Below, piece by piece: positions 55,821 through 64,000 of a stretch of 64,000 nt of DNA (position 1 is the stretch's first letter; the number at the start of each line of letters is the position of its first letter). This DNA is from an uncultured Bacteroidales bacterium (lineage in GTDB: Bacteria; Bacteroidota; Bacteroidia; Bacteroidales; P3): the NCBI GenBank assembly GCA_937886715.1, contig CAKZZD010000017.1, forward strand, positions 62,001 to 126,000, in the 5' to 3' direction. Below the pieces are notes generated by a model that had not been told where the DNA came from, ran no database searches, and worked only from the letters and a program-made list of their open reading frames with translations. The translations under genes and the position numbers were made by a program.

Positions 55821-57485
55821 CTACCAATGGCCACCGCCGCCGCTGTTGCCGTTGTAGGTGGACAAGTTGACGCTGTTGCCGCCGCTGACGGTGCCGTCCT
55901 CGACCATGACGCCATGTATGCGGCTGGTGCCGCCGCTGACGGTGATGCCCGACTTGAGGGTGGGGGTGGAAGCACCTGAAAGCACGATGGAAGAACCGCC
56001 GCTGGAGGGGGTCAGGAAGGCGTAGGTTTTGTCGCTAACGGTGAGGGCATACCATGTGTTGCGTGTCCACGACGAGGACTGGTAGCAGCTTTGGGTGAGG
56101 GTGGAGCCGCGTTCCAGGCCGCCGATGGCGATGAGGGTGCCGCCTTCGACATAGAGTTTGTAGCCGCCTTCGGTGTTGGCGTCAATGGCCACCTCGGGCG
56201 AGGATTTGCCGATGGCGTAGACCACGCCGCCGCGGATGTAGCAGTTGCCGTTGGCGTCGATGCCGTCGTTGCCTGCTGAATGGGCGTAGACGTATCCGCC
56301 GTCGATATACATGTGGCTGGCCGAATTGAGGGCGTCGTCGGAGGCCGAGTAGGCATAGACTTCGCCTCCGGTGACCTGGAGGGTGCCTTTGGCCTCGATG
56401 GCTTCGTGTTTGGAGGCGGTGGCGTAGATGTCGCCGCCGCTGATGAGCATGTTGCCTTTGCATTTGATGGCTTTGGCACCCTTGCTGCGGTCGGTATGGT
56501 TGCCCCATCCGCTGCTGCTGGAGCCGAAGTTGGCCCCGGTGACACGCACGTCGACGGTGCCGCCAGCGAAGGTGCAGTTGCCGTCGACGGCTATGCCGCG
56601 GCCACCGCGGCCGCTGTTGGTGATGGTCAGGGTGCCGGCGGTGATGGCGAAGTTGCTGTCGGCCTTGATGCCGGCGGTGGTGGCGGTGTCGCCGCTTTCC
56701 ACGGTGGTGTTGCCGGTGACGGCAATGGTTGTGGCTCCACCGGCGATGGTGATGTCGCCTTCGCTGTTGATGCCTTTTTTGCGGTCGGCCGAGACGGTGA
56801 TGCTGAGGGTGCCGCCTTCGATGGCGACGCTTTCCTGCCCTTTGATGCCATGGCCGGCCGAGGAGGTGACGGTGATGGAGGGACCGGCGGTGAAGCGGAT
56901 GTCGTCGTCGCTGATGATGCCCGATTTGCCGGAGGCATGCACTTCAAGGGTGCCGCTGCCGCTGAAGATGAGGTCGCCTTCGCTGAAGAGAGTCCCTTTC
57001 TCGTCCTCGTTGGAGGGTGTGGCGGAGTAGCTGCCGCCGTCAGCGAGGATGTTGTTGCCGCAGATTTCGACGTAGGTCTTCTTGGCTTTCGACGGGGTGG
57101 CGGCGGGCCCTTGGATGTTGATGGCGGCGCCGTCGGTGTTGGTGATGCTGACGCTGTTGAGAACCACCACTTGGGGACGTGCGCTGTAGATCTTGAGCTT
57201 GCCGTCGGAGGTGGTGCCGCTGAGTTCGTAGCGCACCTCGTCAAGGCCGTTGTTGACGATGGTGACGCTGTTGCCGGCGACGGTGACGTCGAAATCGTCG
57301 GAATAGCCTGACACCGAGGCCGTGCCGGTGGATGAAAAGGCGATGCCGATGGTGTAGTCGCAGTCGATGACCGAGGTGGTGTCGTCGGCGTCGGAAGAGG
57401 GGTCGATGGTGATGATCTCGTCGGTGCCGCAGGCGTACATGGCGACGGCGGAAGCCAACATTATCAAGAGTCTGAATGGTCTCAT
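55821..57485 (-). CDS. Carbohydrate-binding beta-helix lipoprotein (Cthe_2159-like)
   Basis: 554 residues from ATG 57483-57485; the promoter at 57507 excludes longer frames. An N-terminal hydrophobic segment ends MYACG, a plausible lipobox. The body is a right-handed beta-helix of repeating Gly/Asp/Thr strands, e.g. ISDDDIRFTAGPSITVTSSAGHGIKG and GGEVYAYSASDDALNSASHMYIDGGYVYAHSAG, matching the PF14262 family, which in Clostridium thermocellum binds cellulose and pectin-like acidic sugars. Surface carbohydrate binding is an inference. The gene is followed by DUF2490. Confidence 0.82.
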   Translation of the reverse strand: MRPFRLLIMLASAVAMYACGTDEIITIDPSSDADDTTSVIDCDYTIGIAFSSTGTASVSGYSDDFDVTVAGNSVTIVNNGLDEVRYELSGTTSDGKLKIYSARPQVVVLNSVSITNTDGAAINIQGPAATPSKAKKTYVEICGNNILADGGSYSATPSNEDEKGTLFSEGDLIFSGSGTLEVHASGKSGIISDDDIRFTAGPSITVTSSAGHGIKGQESVAIEGGTLSITVSADRKKGINSEGDITIAGGATTIAVTGNTTVESGDTATTAGIKADSNFAITAGTLTITNSGRGGRGIAVDGNCTFAGGTVDVRVTGANFGSSSSGWGNHTDRSKGAKAIKCKGNMLISGGDIYATASKHEAIEAKGTLQVTGGEVYAYSASDDALNSASHMYIDGGYVYAHSAGNDGIDANGNCYIRGGVVYAIGKSSPEVAIDANTEGGYKLYVEGGTLIAIGGLERGSTLTQSCYQSSSWTRNTWYALTVSDKTYAFLTPSSGGSSIVLSGASTPTLKSGITVSGGTSRIHGVMVEDGTVSGGNSVNLSTYNGNSGGGGHW

Positions 57486-57506
57486 ATGGGGTACGGATTT
57501 AAAATG

Positions 57507-57514
57507 CAAAAATA
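57507..57514 (-). promoter_or_regulatory. -7 box for the beta-helix lipoprotein gene
   Basis: TATTTTTG on the minus strand, with TTG (57535-57533) 18 nt upstream. The leader is only about 15 nt. Confidence 0.6.
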
Positions 57515-57649
57515 CATTTTTTTTCATTAATGCAATTTTTTTTCGTCGCCGCATTCTGATGTTGAGTCTACAAGGGCTAAAAAAAACAGGTGAGGACAAT
57601 AAAAAAAACGATGTGGCGTTATAAAATATCAATATCAAAGAAGTAAAGT

Positions 57650-59167
57650 ATGGCAAATCAAGACGATTTTTTCAAGAAAGTGGTGTCCCACGCCAAAGAA
57701 TATGGCTTTATATTTCCCAGCAGCGAAATCTACGACGGACTGGCGGCCGTGTACGACTACGGCCAACTGGGCGTGGAACTGAAGAACAATATCAAACAAT
57801 ATTGGTGGAAGTCGATGGTGCAGATGCACGAGAATATCGTGGGTCTGGATTCGGCCATTTTCATGCATCCGAAGATTTGGAAGGCATCGGGCCATGTGGA
57901 CGCATTTAACGACCCGCTGATTGACAACAAGGACTCGAAGAAACGCTATCGTGCCGATGTGCTGATTGAGGACCATATTGCCAAGATCGAGGAAAAGATA
58001 GAAAAGGAATGTGCCAAGGCTCAAAAACGCTTCGGCGAGGCTTTCGACCGCGAGCAGTTTGTGACCACGAATGCGAGGGTGCTGGAGCATCAGAAGCAGA
58101 TTGACGAGATCCGCGGGCGCTATGCCGAGTGCATGAATGCCAACGATCTGGATGGGCTGAAGCAGTTGATTTTGGATTTGGGCATTGTGTGTCCCATCAG
58201 CGGTACGCGCAATTGGACCGATGTGAGGCAGTTCAACCTGATGTTCGCCACCAAGATGGGTTCGGTGATCGACGACAGCGACACGCTGTATCTTCGTCCC
58301 GAAACGGCACAGGGCATTTTCGTGAATTTCCTGAATGTGCAGAAGAGCGGCCGCATGAAGGTGCCTTTTGGCATTGCCCAAATTGGCAAGGCCTTCCGCA
58401 ACGAGATTGTGGCACGCCAGTTCATCTTCCGAATGCGTGAGTTTGAACAGATGGAGATGCAGTTCTTTGTTCGTCCCGGAACGGAGCTGGAGTGGTTCCG
58501 CTATTGGAAAGAGGAACGCTTGAAATGGCATCTTGCCATGGGTATTCCGGAAGAGAACTATCGCTATCACGACCATGAGAAGCTGGCCCACTATGCCAAT
58601 GCCGCTACCGATATCGAGTTCCGCTTCCCGTTCGGTTTCAAGGAGTTGGAGGGTATACATTCGCGTACGGACTTCGACTTGAGTCGCCATTCGGAGTTCA
58701 GTGGCAAGAAGCTGCAGTATTTCGACAGCGAGTTGAATGAGAGCTACACGCCCTATGTGATCGAGACATCGATAGGCGTCGACCGCACTTTCTTGGCGGT
58801 GTTCAGTTATGCGCTGAAAGAAGAACCGCTTGAGGATGGCTCCACACGTGTGGTGCTGAGCTTGCCTGCCCGTCTGGCTCCCTACAAGGTGGCAGTTTTG
58901 CCGCTGGTGAAGAAGGATGGTATGCCAGAGAAGGCGCGCGAGGTGGTGGACATGCTGAAGGAAGACTGGATGGTGCAATACGACGAGAAGGATGCCATCG
59001 GTCGTCGCTATCGTCGCCAGGATGCCATCGGTACGCCGTACTGCGTGACCGTCGACAGCGACACGCTGAACGACAACGCCGTGACGGTTCGTCACCGCGA
59101 CACGATGCAGCAGGAACGAGTGTCGGTGGAGCAGCTGAAAGGCTATTTGCGCGAGCGTCTGAAATAA
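57650..59167 (+). CDS. glyS: Glycyl-tRNA synthetase (single-subunit, alpha2 type)
   Basis: 505 residues. Class II motifs: motif 2 in IAQIGKAFRNEIVARQFIFRMREFEQMEMQFF, and motif 3 near SIGVDRTFLAVF. The anticodon-binding domain is LPARLAPYKVAVLPLVKKDG. Bacteroidetes use this eukaryote-like homodimer instead of the split GlyQ/GlyS of E. coli. The 5' side is 164 bp from the divergent lipoprotein start. A strong hairpin ends the gene. Confidence 0.97.
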   Translation: MANQDDFFKKVVSHAKEYGFIFPSSEIYDGLAAVYDYGQLGVELKNNIKQYWWKSMVQMHENIVGLDSAIFMHPKIWKASGHVDAFNDPLIDNKDSKKRYRADVLIEDHIAKIEEKIEKECAKAQKRFGEAFDREQFVTTNARVLEHQKQIDEIRGRYAECMNANDLDGLKQLILDLGIVCPISGTRNWTDVRQFNLMFATKMGSVIDDSDTLYLRPETAQGIFVNFLNVQKSGRMKVPFGIAQIGKAFRNEIVARQFIFRMREFEQMEMQFFVRPGTELEWFRYWKEERLKWHLAMGIPEENYRYHDHEKLAHYANAATDIEFRFPFGFKELEGIHSRTDFDLSRHSEFSGKKLQYFDSELNESYTPYVIETSIGVDRTFLAVFSYALKEEPLEDGSTRVVLSLPARLAPYKVAVLPLVKKDGMPEKAREVVDMLKEDWMVQYDEKDAIGRRYRRQDAIGTPYCVTVDSDTLNDNAVTVRHRDTMQQERVSVEQLKGYLRERLK

Positions 59168-59183
59168 GGCATTGCATGGATAT

Positions 59184-59226
59184 ATGAAAGGGGGCCGGCG
59201 AGCAAAGCTCGCCGGCCCCCTTTCAT
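59184..59226. terminator. Perfect 20-bp-arm terminator between glyS and the M16 gene
   Basis: Arms 59184-59203 and 59207-59226 pair perfectly across an AAA loop, with GC-rich centre and A/T ends. It serves glyS (+) and the convergent M16 gene (-). Confidence 0.93.
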
Positions 59227-59240
59227 TGTGTGCGGCGTGG

Positions 59241-62180
59241 TCAGAACTTGAACATGTCGCTGTATTTTACCTGCTGCACTTTGCCGTAAGCAGAAAGATC
59301 TAGAAGGTTGAACTTCTTGGCATTGCCCGACAAGAGAATCAGCATGGGCCGACCGGCGACATATGTGGCATGGAATTGCCGCAACTCGTCGTAGGTCATG
59401 GTGCGGATGCGGTTGGTGATTTCGGCTCGTGGGTCGTGGTCCACTTTCTCGCCCTCTATCCACGATGCGACATGATAGGGGATGAGGCGGAAGCCGATGT
59501 AGTCGGAATTGCGTACGGAGATAAGGTAGTCGCGCGCAGGGATGAATTTGTCCTCACGTTCGGGGAAGGTGCGGATCAGATCCGACATGGCCTCGATGCC
59601 ATCGTTGGTTTTGTCGCATTGTGTGCCGAGGAAGGCGCGCATATAGGGAGGAACGCGCTTGAGCTGGTCGTAGCTGAAATAGCCGTAGGTGCTGTACCCC
59701 AGAGCGCGGAACTCGCGGATTTCCTGGAAGAAGACCGAGTTCATGCCGCCACCCATGTATTCGTTGAACATGGAGCATGTGGCGCGGTCGTTGATATTGA
59801 AGTCGGTGCTTTCCACTTTGAAGTAGATGTCGCTTTTGACGAAATCGGGATTGGTGCAGTAGAAGACCCTGTTCTCGTTGTAAGTATGGGGCTTCCTGAT
59901 GCGCTTTTCGGAGAGTACCTCCACGTCGCGACGCACCAAGTTGTGGCTGAGCAGGAACGACGCTACGCGCGAGGGATCGGTGTTGCCGACATGGACCACG
60001 CGGCTGTCGCGGCCAAAGACGGGCTGGAGCATGGTGATGAGTTGCGAGCCATTCATCTTCTTGAGTTCTTTGATGGTGGCATGGTTGAGGTAGGTCGAGC
60101 TGTCGCCATAGTAGACGTATTCTGCAAGTGCATCGCTCCATGTGCCGGGGTCTTTTTTGTATTCTTTTTTCAAAGCCTTCATCGCTTCGACCATATTTTT
60201 GATCTGCTGCTCGTCATGGCGGGGTTTGTTCAGTTTGCGGACCACCAGATCGAGAATGGCCTCGAGGTTGTTTTCGAAACCCGATATGCTGAGGCCGCTG
60301 TGGTCGTTGCTCGAGGTGAAGGAGAAGCTGCCACCCAAGCGCTGCAATTCGATGTTGAACTGTTGGAGTGTCAGGCTGTCGGCACCCAGCTGGCTGAAAT
60401 ACTCCATAGCCAAATCGAGGTCGCGGTTGTCGAAGGTGCCATAGTGATAGAAGATATTGATGGTGAAGATGTCGTTTTTCGGGTTGCGGGAGGAATACAT
60501 CTTGCAGCCAGGGACAATTTCAGCGATGTGGACATCCTTGTCGAAGTCGATCACTTGGGGGACGATTTCGCCGACCGTGCGTTCTTCAATCATGCGTGCA
60601 AACTCGCTCTTGGCCCCCTGGTTATGGGCTTCGAGGTGCTCCCAGTTGGGCTTGACGGCCCCTTCCTTCTTCGGGAACCCCATCGAAGAGCGTATGATGG
60701 TGCAGTGGTCACGGTCGAAATAGCGTCGGGCCACATCCATGATTTCTTCGCGGGTCATGCGTTGAAGCCGATCGTTGTCGCGGATCCATTCATTATAGTT
60801 GCTGCCTTCCAGCTCGAGGCTTTCAAGCAAGCTGGCGATACCGAAAATGCTCTCCAGCTGTTCTTTGCGCGAGCGGAGCACATTCATCTTGATGCTTTCA
60901 AGCAGAGCGTCGCTGAACAGTCCCTGTTTAACCGAATCGAGGCATTGCCACACGAGTTTTTCTGCGGCGACATGCTTCTGTCCGATGAGTTTAGGGAGAT
61001 AGAGGATGGCGTTGACGCCAGCGTCGCCGAGTGTGAGAGGCATCAGAGTCGCGGCAAGCAGCCGTCCTTCGGACGACAACACATCCATACTGCCGTTGCC
61101 ACCAGAAATGATGTTGCTGAGCACCGCAAGCGGCAACTCGTCAGGGTGGCCGCTGTTCACGCCTGGGAATATCATGACACCCATCTTCAGAGGAGTCTGT
61201 TTCACCTTTTTGACAATCTGCCGGTCGAATTTCGGCATATTGTATTTCGGCTGCACGGCCTTCTCGCCCTTTGGCCATACACCGAATTTTTCGGCGGCCA
61301 TTTTGCGCGCGGTGCTGATGTCAAGATCGCCGACAAGAAGAAGGGTCATATTGCTGGCCACGTAGTAGCGGTCGTAGAACACCTTCATCTGGCTGGGCTG
61401 AGGATTCTTCAGGTGATGGCCATAGCCGATGATGTCGCGGCTGTAGGGATGCTCGCCAAAGGCCTCTTTGAACAGCGTACGAATGAATGTATACATCTGT
61501 TCGTTGTCGGAGATGTTTTTCTCTTCATAGACGGCTTCAAGTTCGGTTTGAAACAGGCGATACACGGGGTTGCGGAATCGTTCGACGTACACGTCCATCC
61601 AGTTCTCCAGCTGGTTGCTGGGCAGAGTGTTGTAGTAGACGGTGTAGTCATAGCTCGTGCCGGCATTGAGGCCGGTGCATCCCATCTTCTGCAGGATGGC
61701 ATCAGTCTCGTTGGCGATGGCGTATTTTGATGCCGCCACATTCAGCCGGTTGATCTCCATCTGTATGGCTTGGCGTTGTGTTTCGTCGGCAGTGGCATGC
61801 AGGCGGTCGTAAGCCTCGCTGATGCTGTCCAGGAGAACCTTTTCCGATGCCCAGTCGACGGTGCCGATTCGGTCGGTGCCCTTGAACATGATATGCTCAA
61901 AGTAGTGGGCCACACCCGTCGCGGCGGTGTCTTCGTTCTTGCTTCCAGCATGGACGATGACAGCACCGAAAATCTTAGGCTCCGAATGGTCCTCGGCCAT
62001 AATCACCTTCAGCCCGTTGTCGAGGTAGAAGGTCTGCATCTTCAGCTGGTCGGTTTGCCTGTGGTGGATGTCGCTGGTGGCCATCAGCGGCTTGGGGTCG
62101 TGGACGTTGGCCGTTGTGGTTTGGGCAGTGGCCGATGTGGCCGCCATAAGCATGATGAAGGCAATGGCTATTTTTCTCAT
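59241..62180 (-). CDS. M16 (insulinase family) zinc metalloprotease, exported
   Basis: 979 residues with a signal peptide (1-20, ending SATAQ). The inverted zinc motif HYFEH is at 92-96 in the N-terminal domain, followed by the distal Glu in YEEKNISDNEQ. Three further M16-like repeats follow (up to about 970), as in full-length pitrilysin/insulinase-type proteases that cut small peptides in an enclosed chamber. It is likely periplasmic. It is convergent with glyS and 89 bp downstream of the C1 protease terminator. Confidence 0.94.
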   Translation of the reverse strand: MRKIAIAFIMLMAATSATAQTTTANVHDPKPLMATSDIHHRQTDQLKMQTFYLDNGLKVIMAEDHSEPKIFGAVIVHAGSKNEDTAATGVAHYFEHIMFKGTDRIGTVDWASEKVLLDSISEAYDRLHATADETQRQAIQMEINRLNVAASKYAIANETDAILQKMGCTGLNAGTSYDYTVYYNTLPSNQLENWMDVYVERFRNPVYRLFQTELEAVYEEKNISDNEQMYTFIRTLFKEAFGEHPYSRDIIGYGHHLKNPQPSQMKVFYDRYYVASNMTLLLVGDLDISTARKMAAEKFGVWPKGEKAVQPKYNMPKFDRQIVKKVKQTPLKMGVMIFPGVNSGHPDELPLAVLSNIISGGNGSMDVLSSEGRLLAATLMPLTLGDAGVNAILYLPKLIGQKHVAAEKLVWQCLDSVKQGLFSDALLESIKMNVLRSRKEQLESIFGIASLLESLELEGSNYNEWIRDNDRLQRMTREEIMDVARRYFDRDHCTIIRSSMGFPKKEGAVKPNWEHLEAHNQGAKSEFARMIEERTVGEIVPQVIDFDKDVHIAEIVPGCKMYSSRNPKNDIFTINIFYHYGTFDNRDLDLAMEYFSQLGADSLTLQQFNIELQRLGGSFSFTSSNDHSGLSISGFENNLEAILDLVVRKLNKPRHDEQQIKNMVEAMKALKKEYKKDPGTWSDALAEYVYYGDSSTYLNHATIKELKKMNGSQLITMLQPVFGRDSRVVHVGNTDPSRVASFLLSHNLVRRDVEVLSEKRIRKPHTYNENRVFYCTNPDFVKSDIYFKVESTDFNINDRATCSMFNEYMGGGMNSVFFQEIREFRALGYSTYGYFSYDQLKRVPPYMRAFLGTQCDKTNDGIEAMSDLIRTFPEREDKFIPARDYLISVRNSDYIGFRLIPYHVASWIEGEKVDHDPRAEITNRIRTMTYDELRQFHATYVAGRPMLILLSGNAKKFNLLDLSAYGKVQQVKYSDMFKF

Positions 62181-62201
62181 CGTGGTCGGTTTTTATTGTT
62201 G

Positions 62202-62234
62202 AAAAAAGGTTCCGATGACTAGGCCATCGGAACC
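62202..62234 (-). terminator. Terminator of the C1 protease gene
   Basis: On the minus strand GGTTCCGATG and CATCGGAACC (62208-62217 with 62225-62234) form a 10-bp stem with a 7-nt loop, followed by T6 (62202-62207). Confidence 0.85.
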
Positions 62235-62269
62235 CTTGTAGTTCTTGTCAATCAGAATGTCCCGAATTG

Positions 62270-63499
62270 TTATTTGATGCCGAGTTTCTTCTTGATGTTC
62301 TTCGGGATGGCGTCTTTGTGGACGACGATGTTCATGGTTTTGTAGCGGACAAAAGCCTTGCTGCAGAAGAAGTTGCCGCCGAATTCTCCGTTGTATTTAC
62401 CCCAGCTGTTCTTCACCATGTAGTATTCGTTGCCCATCTGGTCTTTGGCTTTGCCGAAGATCAGCATGCCGTGGTCGTCCGTGGTCTCCCAGTTGTCGTA
62501 GGCCTGCTGGCGCTCCTCCTGGGTCACCCAACGCTGCGGAGTGGGGTGCTTGGCAGCCTCATCAGCAATGTCGGCAGCGCTCATGCCGCTCCATTTGGCC
62601 TGGTCGGATCCGACCTTGGCAGCAGCTTTGCCGTCGGTGGCGGGCAGCACGGCGAAGCCCTTTCGGGTGTAGCGGAAACCCTGCTCGCTGACGTCACTGC
62701 CCCATGCAATTGTGTAGCCATGGTCGATGGCATAGTCAAACACCTCCATCATCTCATCGATGGGCAGGTTGTAGCTCTGTCCCCAACGCCAGTTGTCCTG
62801 GATTTCGAGCACAAATTGCTCGTAGAAGGGGTGATGCGTATAACTGGTGATGCTCACATAATCGTCGGGGTTCAATCCCAAACTCTCGCCGAAGCTCTTC
62901 GGGGTGTAGGTCACACCCTTGTAGGTGAAGTTCTCGGGAATTTCGCCCAGATAGGTAGCGTGCACGGCAGCGATGGCTTTCTGCCACAGCGGCTGGCCTT
63001 CGGGGCTGCTTTGCAGTTTCTTCAGTTTGCCTTTGGCAACGGCCTCCACCATCGCGTCGGTCAGGGCGCTAAGCTCGGTGTGGTTGCTCAGGGTGTCGCC
63101 GTACATTTTGCCGGCAGGCATCACCTCGTCGGGCACCATGCCATAGTGTTTGAGGCAGTAGATCACGTCGTTGAAGGCGCCGCCCTGGCTGAAACTGACA
63201 TCACCGTGTGTACGGACTGCAGCCGCGGCACGGTCGTTGTAGGTCTTCTCCACCACGTACATCTCGCTCAGGTCGTACTCGCCCTTGCCCATGCGGAGCA
63301 ATTCGGCCTCGAGGAAGGCGATGCCGCTGTAGCTCCAGCACGTGCCGGCGTTGTTCTGGTCTTTCACGGAGGTGACGGGAATCACTTTGACGGTGTCAAA
63401 CTTGTATCCCTCGTCCTCTTTCTGCTCTTTCGCTTTGTCTTGGGCGAAACTAGTGGCGCAAATTGCTATGGCGCCGAAAATTAAAAGTGCTTTTTTCAT
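62270..63499 (-). CDS. C1 family (papain-fold) peptidase, exported
   Basis: 409 residues with a signal peptide (1-20, ending TSFAQ). Catalytic Cys 54 is in NNAGTCWSYSGI, His in TDDHGMLIFG (about 345) and Asn in YMVKNSWGKYNGEF (about 364). Like the gene at 38946 it belongs to the aminopeptidase C-like group, but with a shorter N-terminus and the AGTCW rather than SGRCW active-site lead-in. It probably trims peptides in the periplasm. It is expressed from its own promoter at 63568. Confidence 0.93.
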   Translation of the reverse strand: MKKALLIFGAIAICATSFAQDKAKEQKEDEGYKFDTVKVIPVTSVKDQNNAGTCWSYSGIAFLEAELLRMGKGEYDLSEMYVVEKTYNDRAAAAVRTHGDVSFSQGGAFNDVIYCLKHYGMVPDEVMPAGKMYGDTLSNHTELSALTDAMVEAVAKGKLKKLQSSPEGQPLWQKAIAAVHATYLGEIPENFTYKGVTYTPKSFGESLGLNPDDYVSITSYTHHPFYEQFVLEIQDNWRWGQSYNLPIDEMMEVFDYAIDHGYTIAWGSDVSEQGFRYTRKGFAVLPATDGKAAAKVGSDQAKWSGMSAADIADEAAKHPTPQRWVTQEERQQAYDNWETTDDHGMLIFGKAKDQMGNEYYMVKNSWGKYNGEFGGNFFCSKAFVRYKTMNIVVHKDAIPKNIKKKLGIK

Positions 63500-63567
63500 T
63501 ATCTTATCTGTTTGAATTTCTGTATTCTGTCCATTTTGGATGCCAGATTGGCCGGCTTTAGAGACTG

Positions 63568-63575
63568 CAAAGATA
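63568..63575 (-). promoter_or_regulatory. -7 box for the C1 protease gene
   Basis: TATCTTTG on the minus strand, about 68 bp upstream of the start. The -33 region has no clear TTTG. Confidence 0.5.
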
Positions 63576-63610
63576 CGTTTTTTTTGTCAATTGCCGGAAT
63601 TTTTGTTTCC

Positions 63611-64000
63611 TCATGCCGTTTTTTTCGACAATTCCTCCACGATGGCGAGTGCTGCCCCGATAGTGGTCACGTGGTCACACACCAGGATCAGTTTGTCGGC
63701 GGTCTCTTTCAGGTGGGCTGTCCGCGGATGGGATTGTGCAAAGCGGATTAGTCGGCTGAAGTTTTCCGATTGGTAGAACGGACTCTGCTGGTTGCCCACC
63801 AAATGGCAACTCATGCGTTCGCCTTTGAGGATGATTTTCTCAATGCCGAAGTCCTTGGCCATCCGTCTCAGGGTGATGGTGCGGATCAGTTCTTCGGTAG
63901 CCGGCGGCACGGGTCCGAAGCGGTCGGTCAGCCGTTGGCGGTAGGCGGCAAGCTCCTCCTCGGTGACGAGGTCGTTCAGCTCGCGGTAGAGCAGCAGGCG
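63611..64000 (-). CDS. mfd: Transcription-repair coupling factor Mfd, C-terminal fragment
   Basis: 129 residues at the C-terminus; the gene continues beyond base 64000. The visible part, RLLLYRELNDLVTEEELAAYRQRLTDRFGPVPPATEELIRTITLRRMAKDFGIEKI, followed by ISRLIRFAQSHPRTAHLKE-like and a final IVEELSKKTA, is the TRCF domain of Mfd. Mfd removes stalled RNA polymerase and recruits UvrA. The ATPase motifs are outside the window. Confidence 0.9.
   Translation of the reverse strand, partial: RLLLYRELNDLVTEEELAAYRQRLTDRFGPVPPATEELIRTITLRRMAKDFGIEKIILKGERMSCHLVGNQQSPFYQSENFSRLIRFAQSHPRTAHLKETADKLILVCDHVTTIGAALAIVEELSKKTA

Noticed and set aside
59370..61730. 786-codon plus-strand frame opposite the M16 gene
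   Set aside because: Same reason: composition-driven shadow, no domain, no promoter or start context.

Overview
The window is a GC-rich chromosomal segment of a member of the Bacteroidetes, most probably order Bacteroidales. The evidence is: Bacteroidetes-type promoters (TTTG, about 19 nt, TAnnTTTG) in front of many genes, including both tRNA genes; two very large proteins with type IX secretion sorting domains (one type A, one type B); lipoprotein and outer-membrane barrel families typical of the phylum (DUF4270, DUF2490, DUF5362-like, OMP_b-brl-type receptor, PepSY-like); the one-subunit (alpha2) glycyl-tRNA synthetase; and an N-terminal-only glycogen/starch synthase beside DUF4270. Sialidase and GH20 hexosaminidase suggest a host-glycan forager, and HydE suggests an anaerobe with an [FeFe] hydrogenase. 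The family within Bacteroidales cannot be fixed from this window.

Layout. 1-98: tail of a probable dihydroorotase, then a perfect-palindrome terminator. 171-4631: giant FN3-rich T9SS type A protein. 4916-10638: PepSY-like protein, purA, a coupled group (acidic protein, small membrane protein, sialidase) and murB, with murB coupled to the MATE exporter at 10635-12065. 12403-17158: two adjacent DUF3857/transglutaminase-like proteins, a small membrane protein and a small outer-membrane barrel. 17202-22226: fused ADP-forming acyl-CoA synthetase, hydE and a GH20 hexosaminidase. 22557-26386 (+): GT5-like protein, DUF4270 lipoprotein, MORN-like repeat protein, Maf. 26350-31171 (-): recQ and a T9SS type B protein. 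31465-35100 (-): translation block thrS-infC-rpmI-rplT-rplS. 35390-38732 (-): zinc peptidase, UDP-glucose dehydrogenase, two glutathione peroxidase lipoproteins. 38946-40373 (+): aminopeptidase C. 40806-47832 (+): compact redox island (aldo/keto reductase, TIGR04076, quinol-monooxygenase-like lipoprotein, two flavin reductases, PfkB kinase, ferredoxin-flavodoxin protein, YecH, LRR protein, DUF1294) ending in a broken acetyltransferase gene. 47933-53411 (-): tRNA-Gln, TonB-dependent-receptor-like barrel, tRNA-Ser, RNase Z, sodium symporter. 53750-64000: M20 amidohydrolase, DUF2490, beta-helix lipoprotein, glyS, M16 protease, C1 protease and the C-terminus of Mfd.

The most unusual signal is a set of intergenic palindromic elements whose arms are built from 11-bp units repeated in register (4791-4833, 12212-12308, 35262-35332 and 53534-53580 share a CAACAG-type unit; 22311-22390 has the same architecture with a different unit). 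All five lie 5' of a gene, and I know of no named family they match. Other points of interest: infC probably starts at AUA behind a strong Shine-Dalgarno; a sugar acetyltransferase pseudogene with an amber codon and a C7 frameshift; a 64-bp identical tract shared by tandem glutathione peroxidase genes; a structured 5' leader on the aminopeptidase C gene; and the redox island itself. No CRISPR array, IS element, phage or rRNA was seen.
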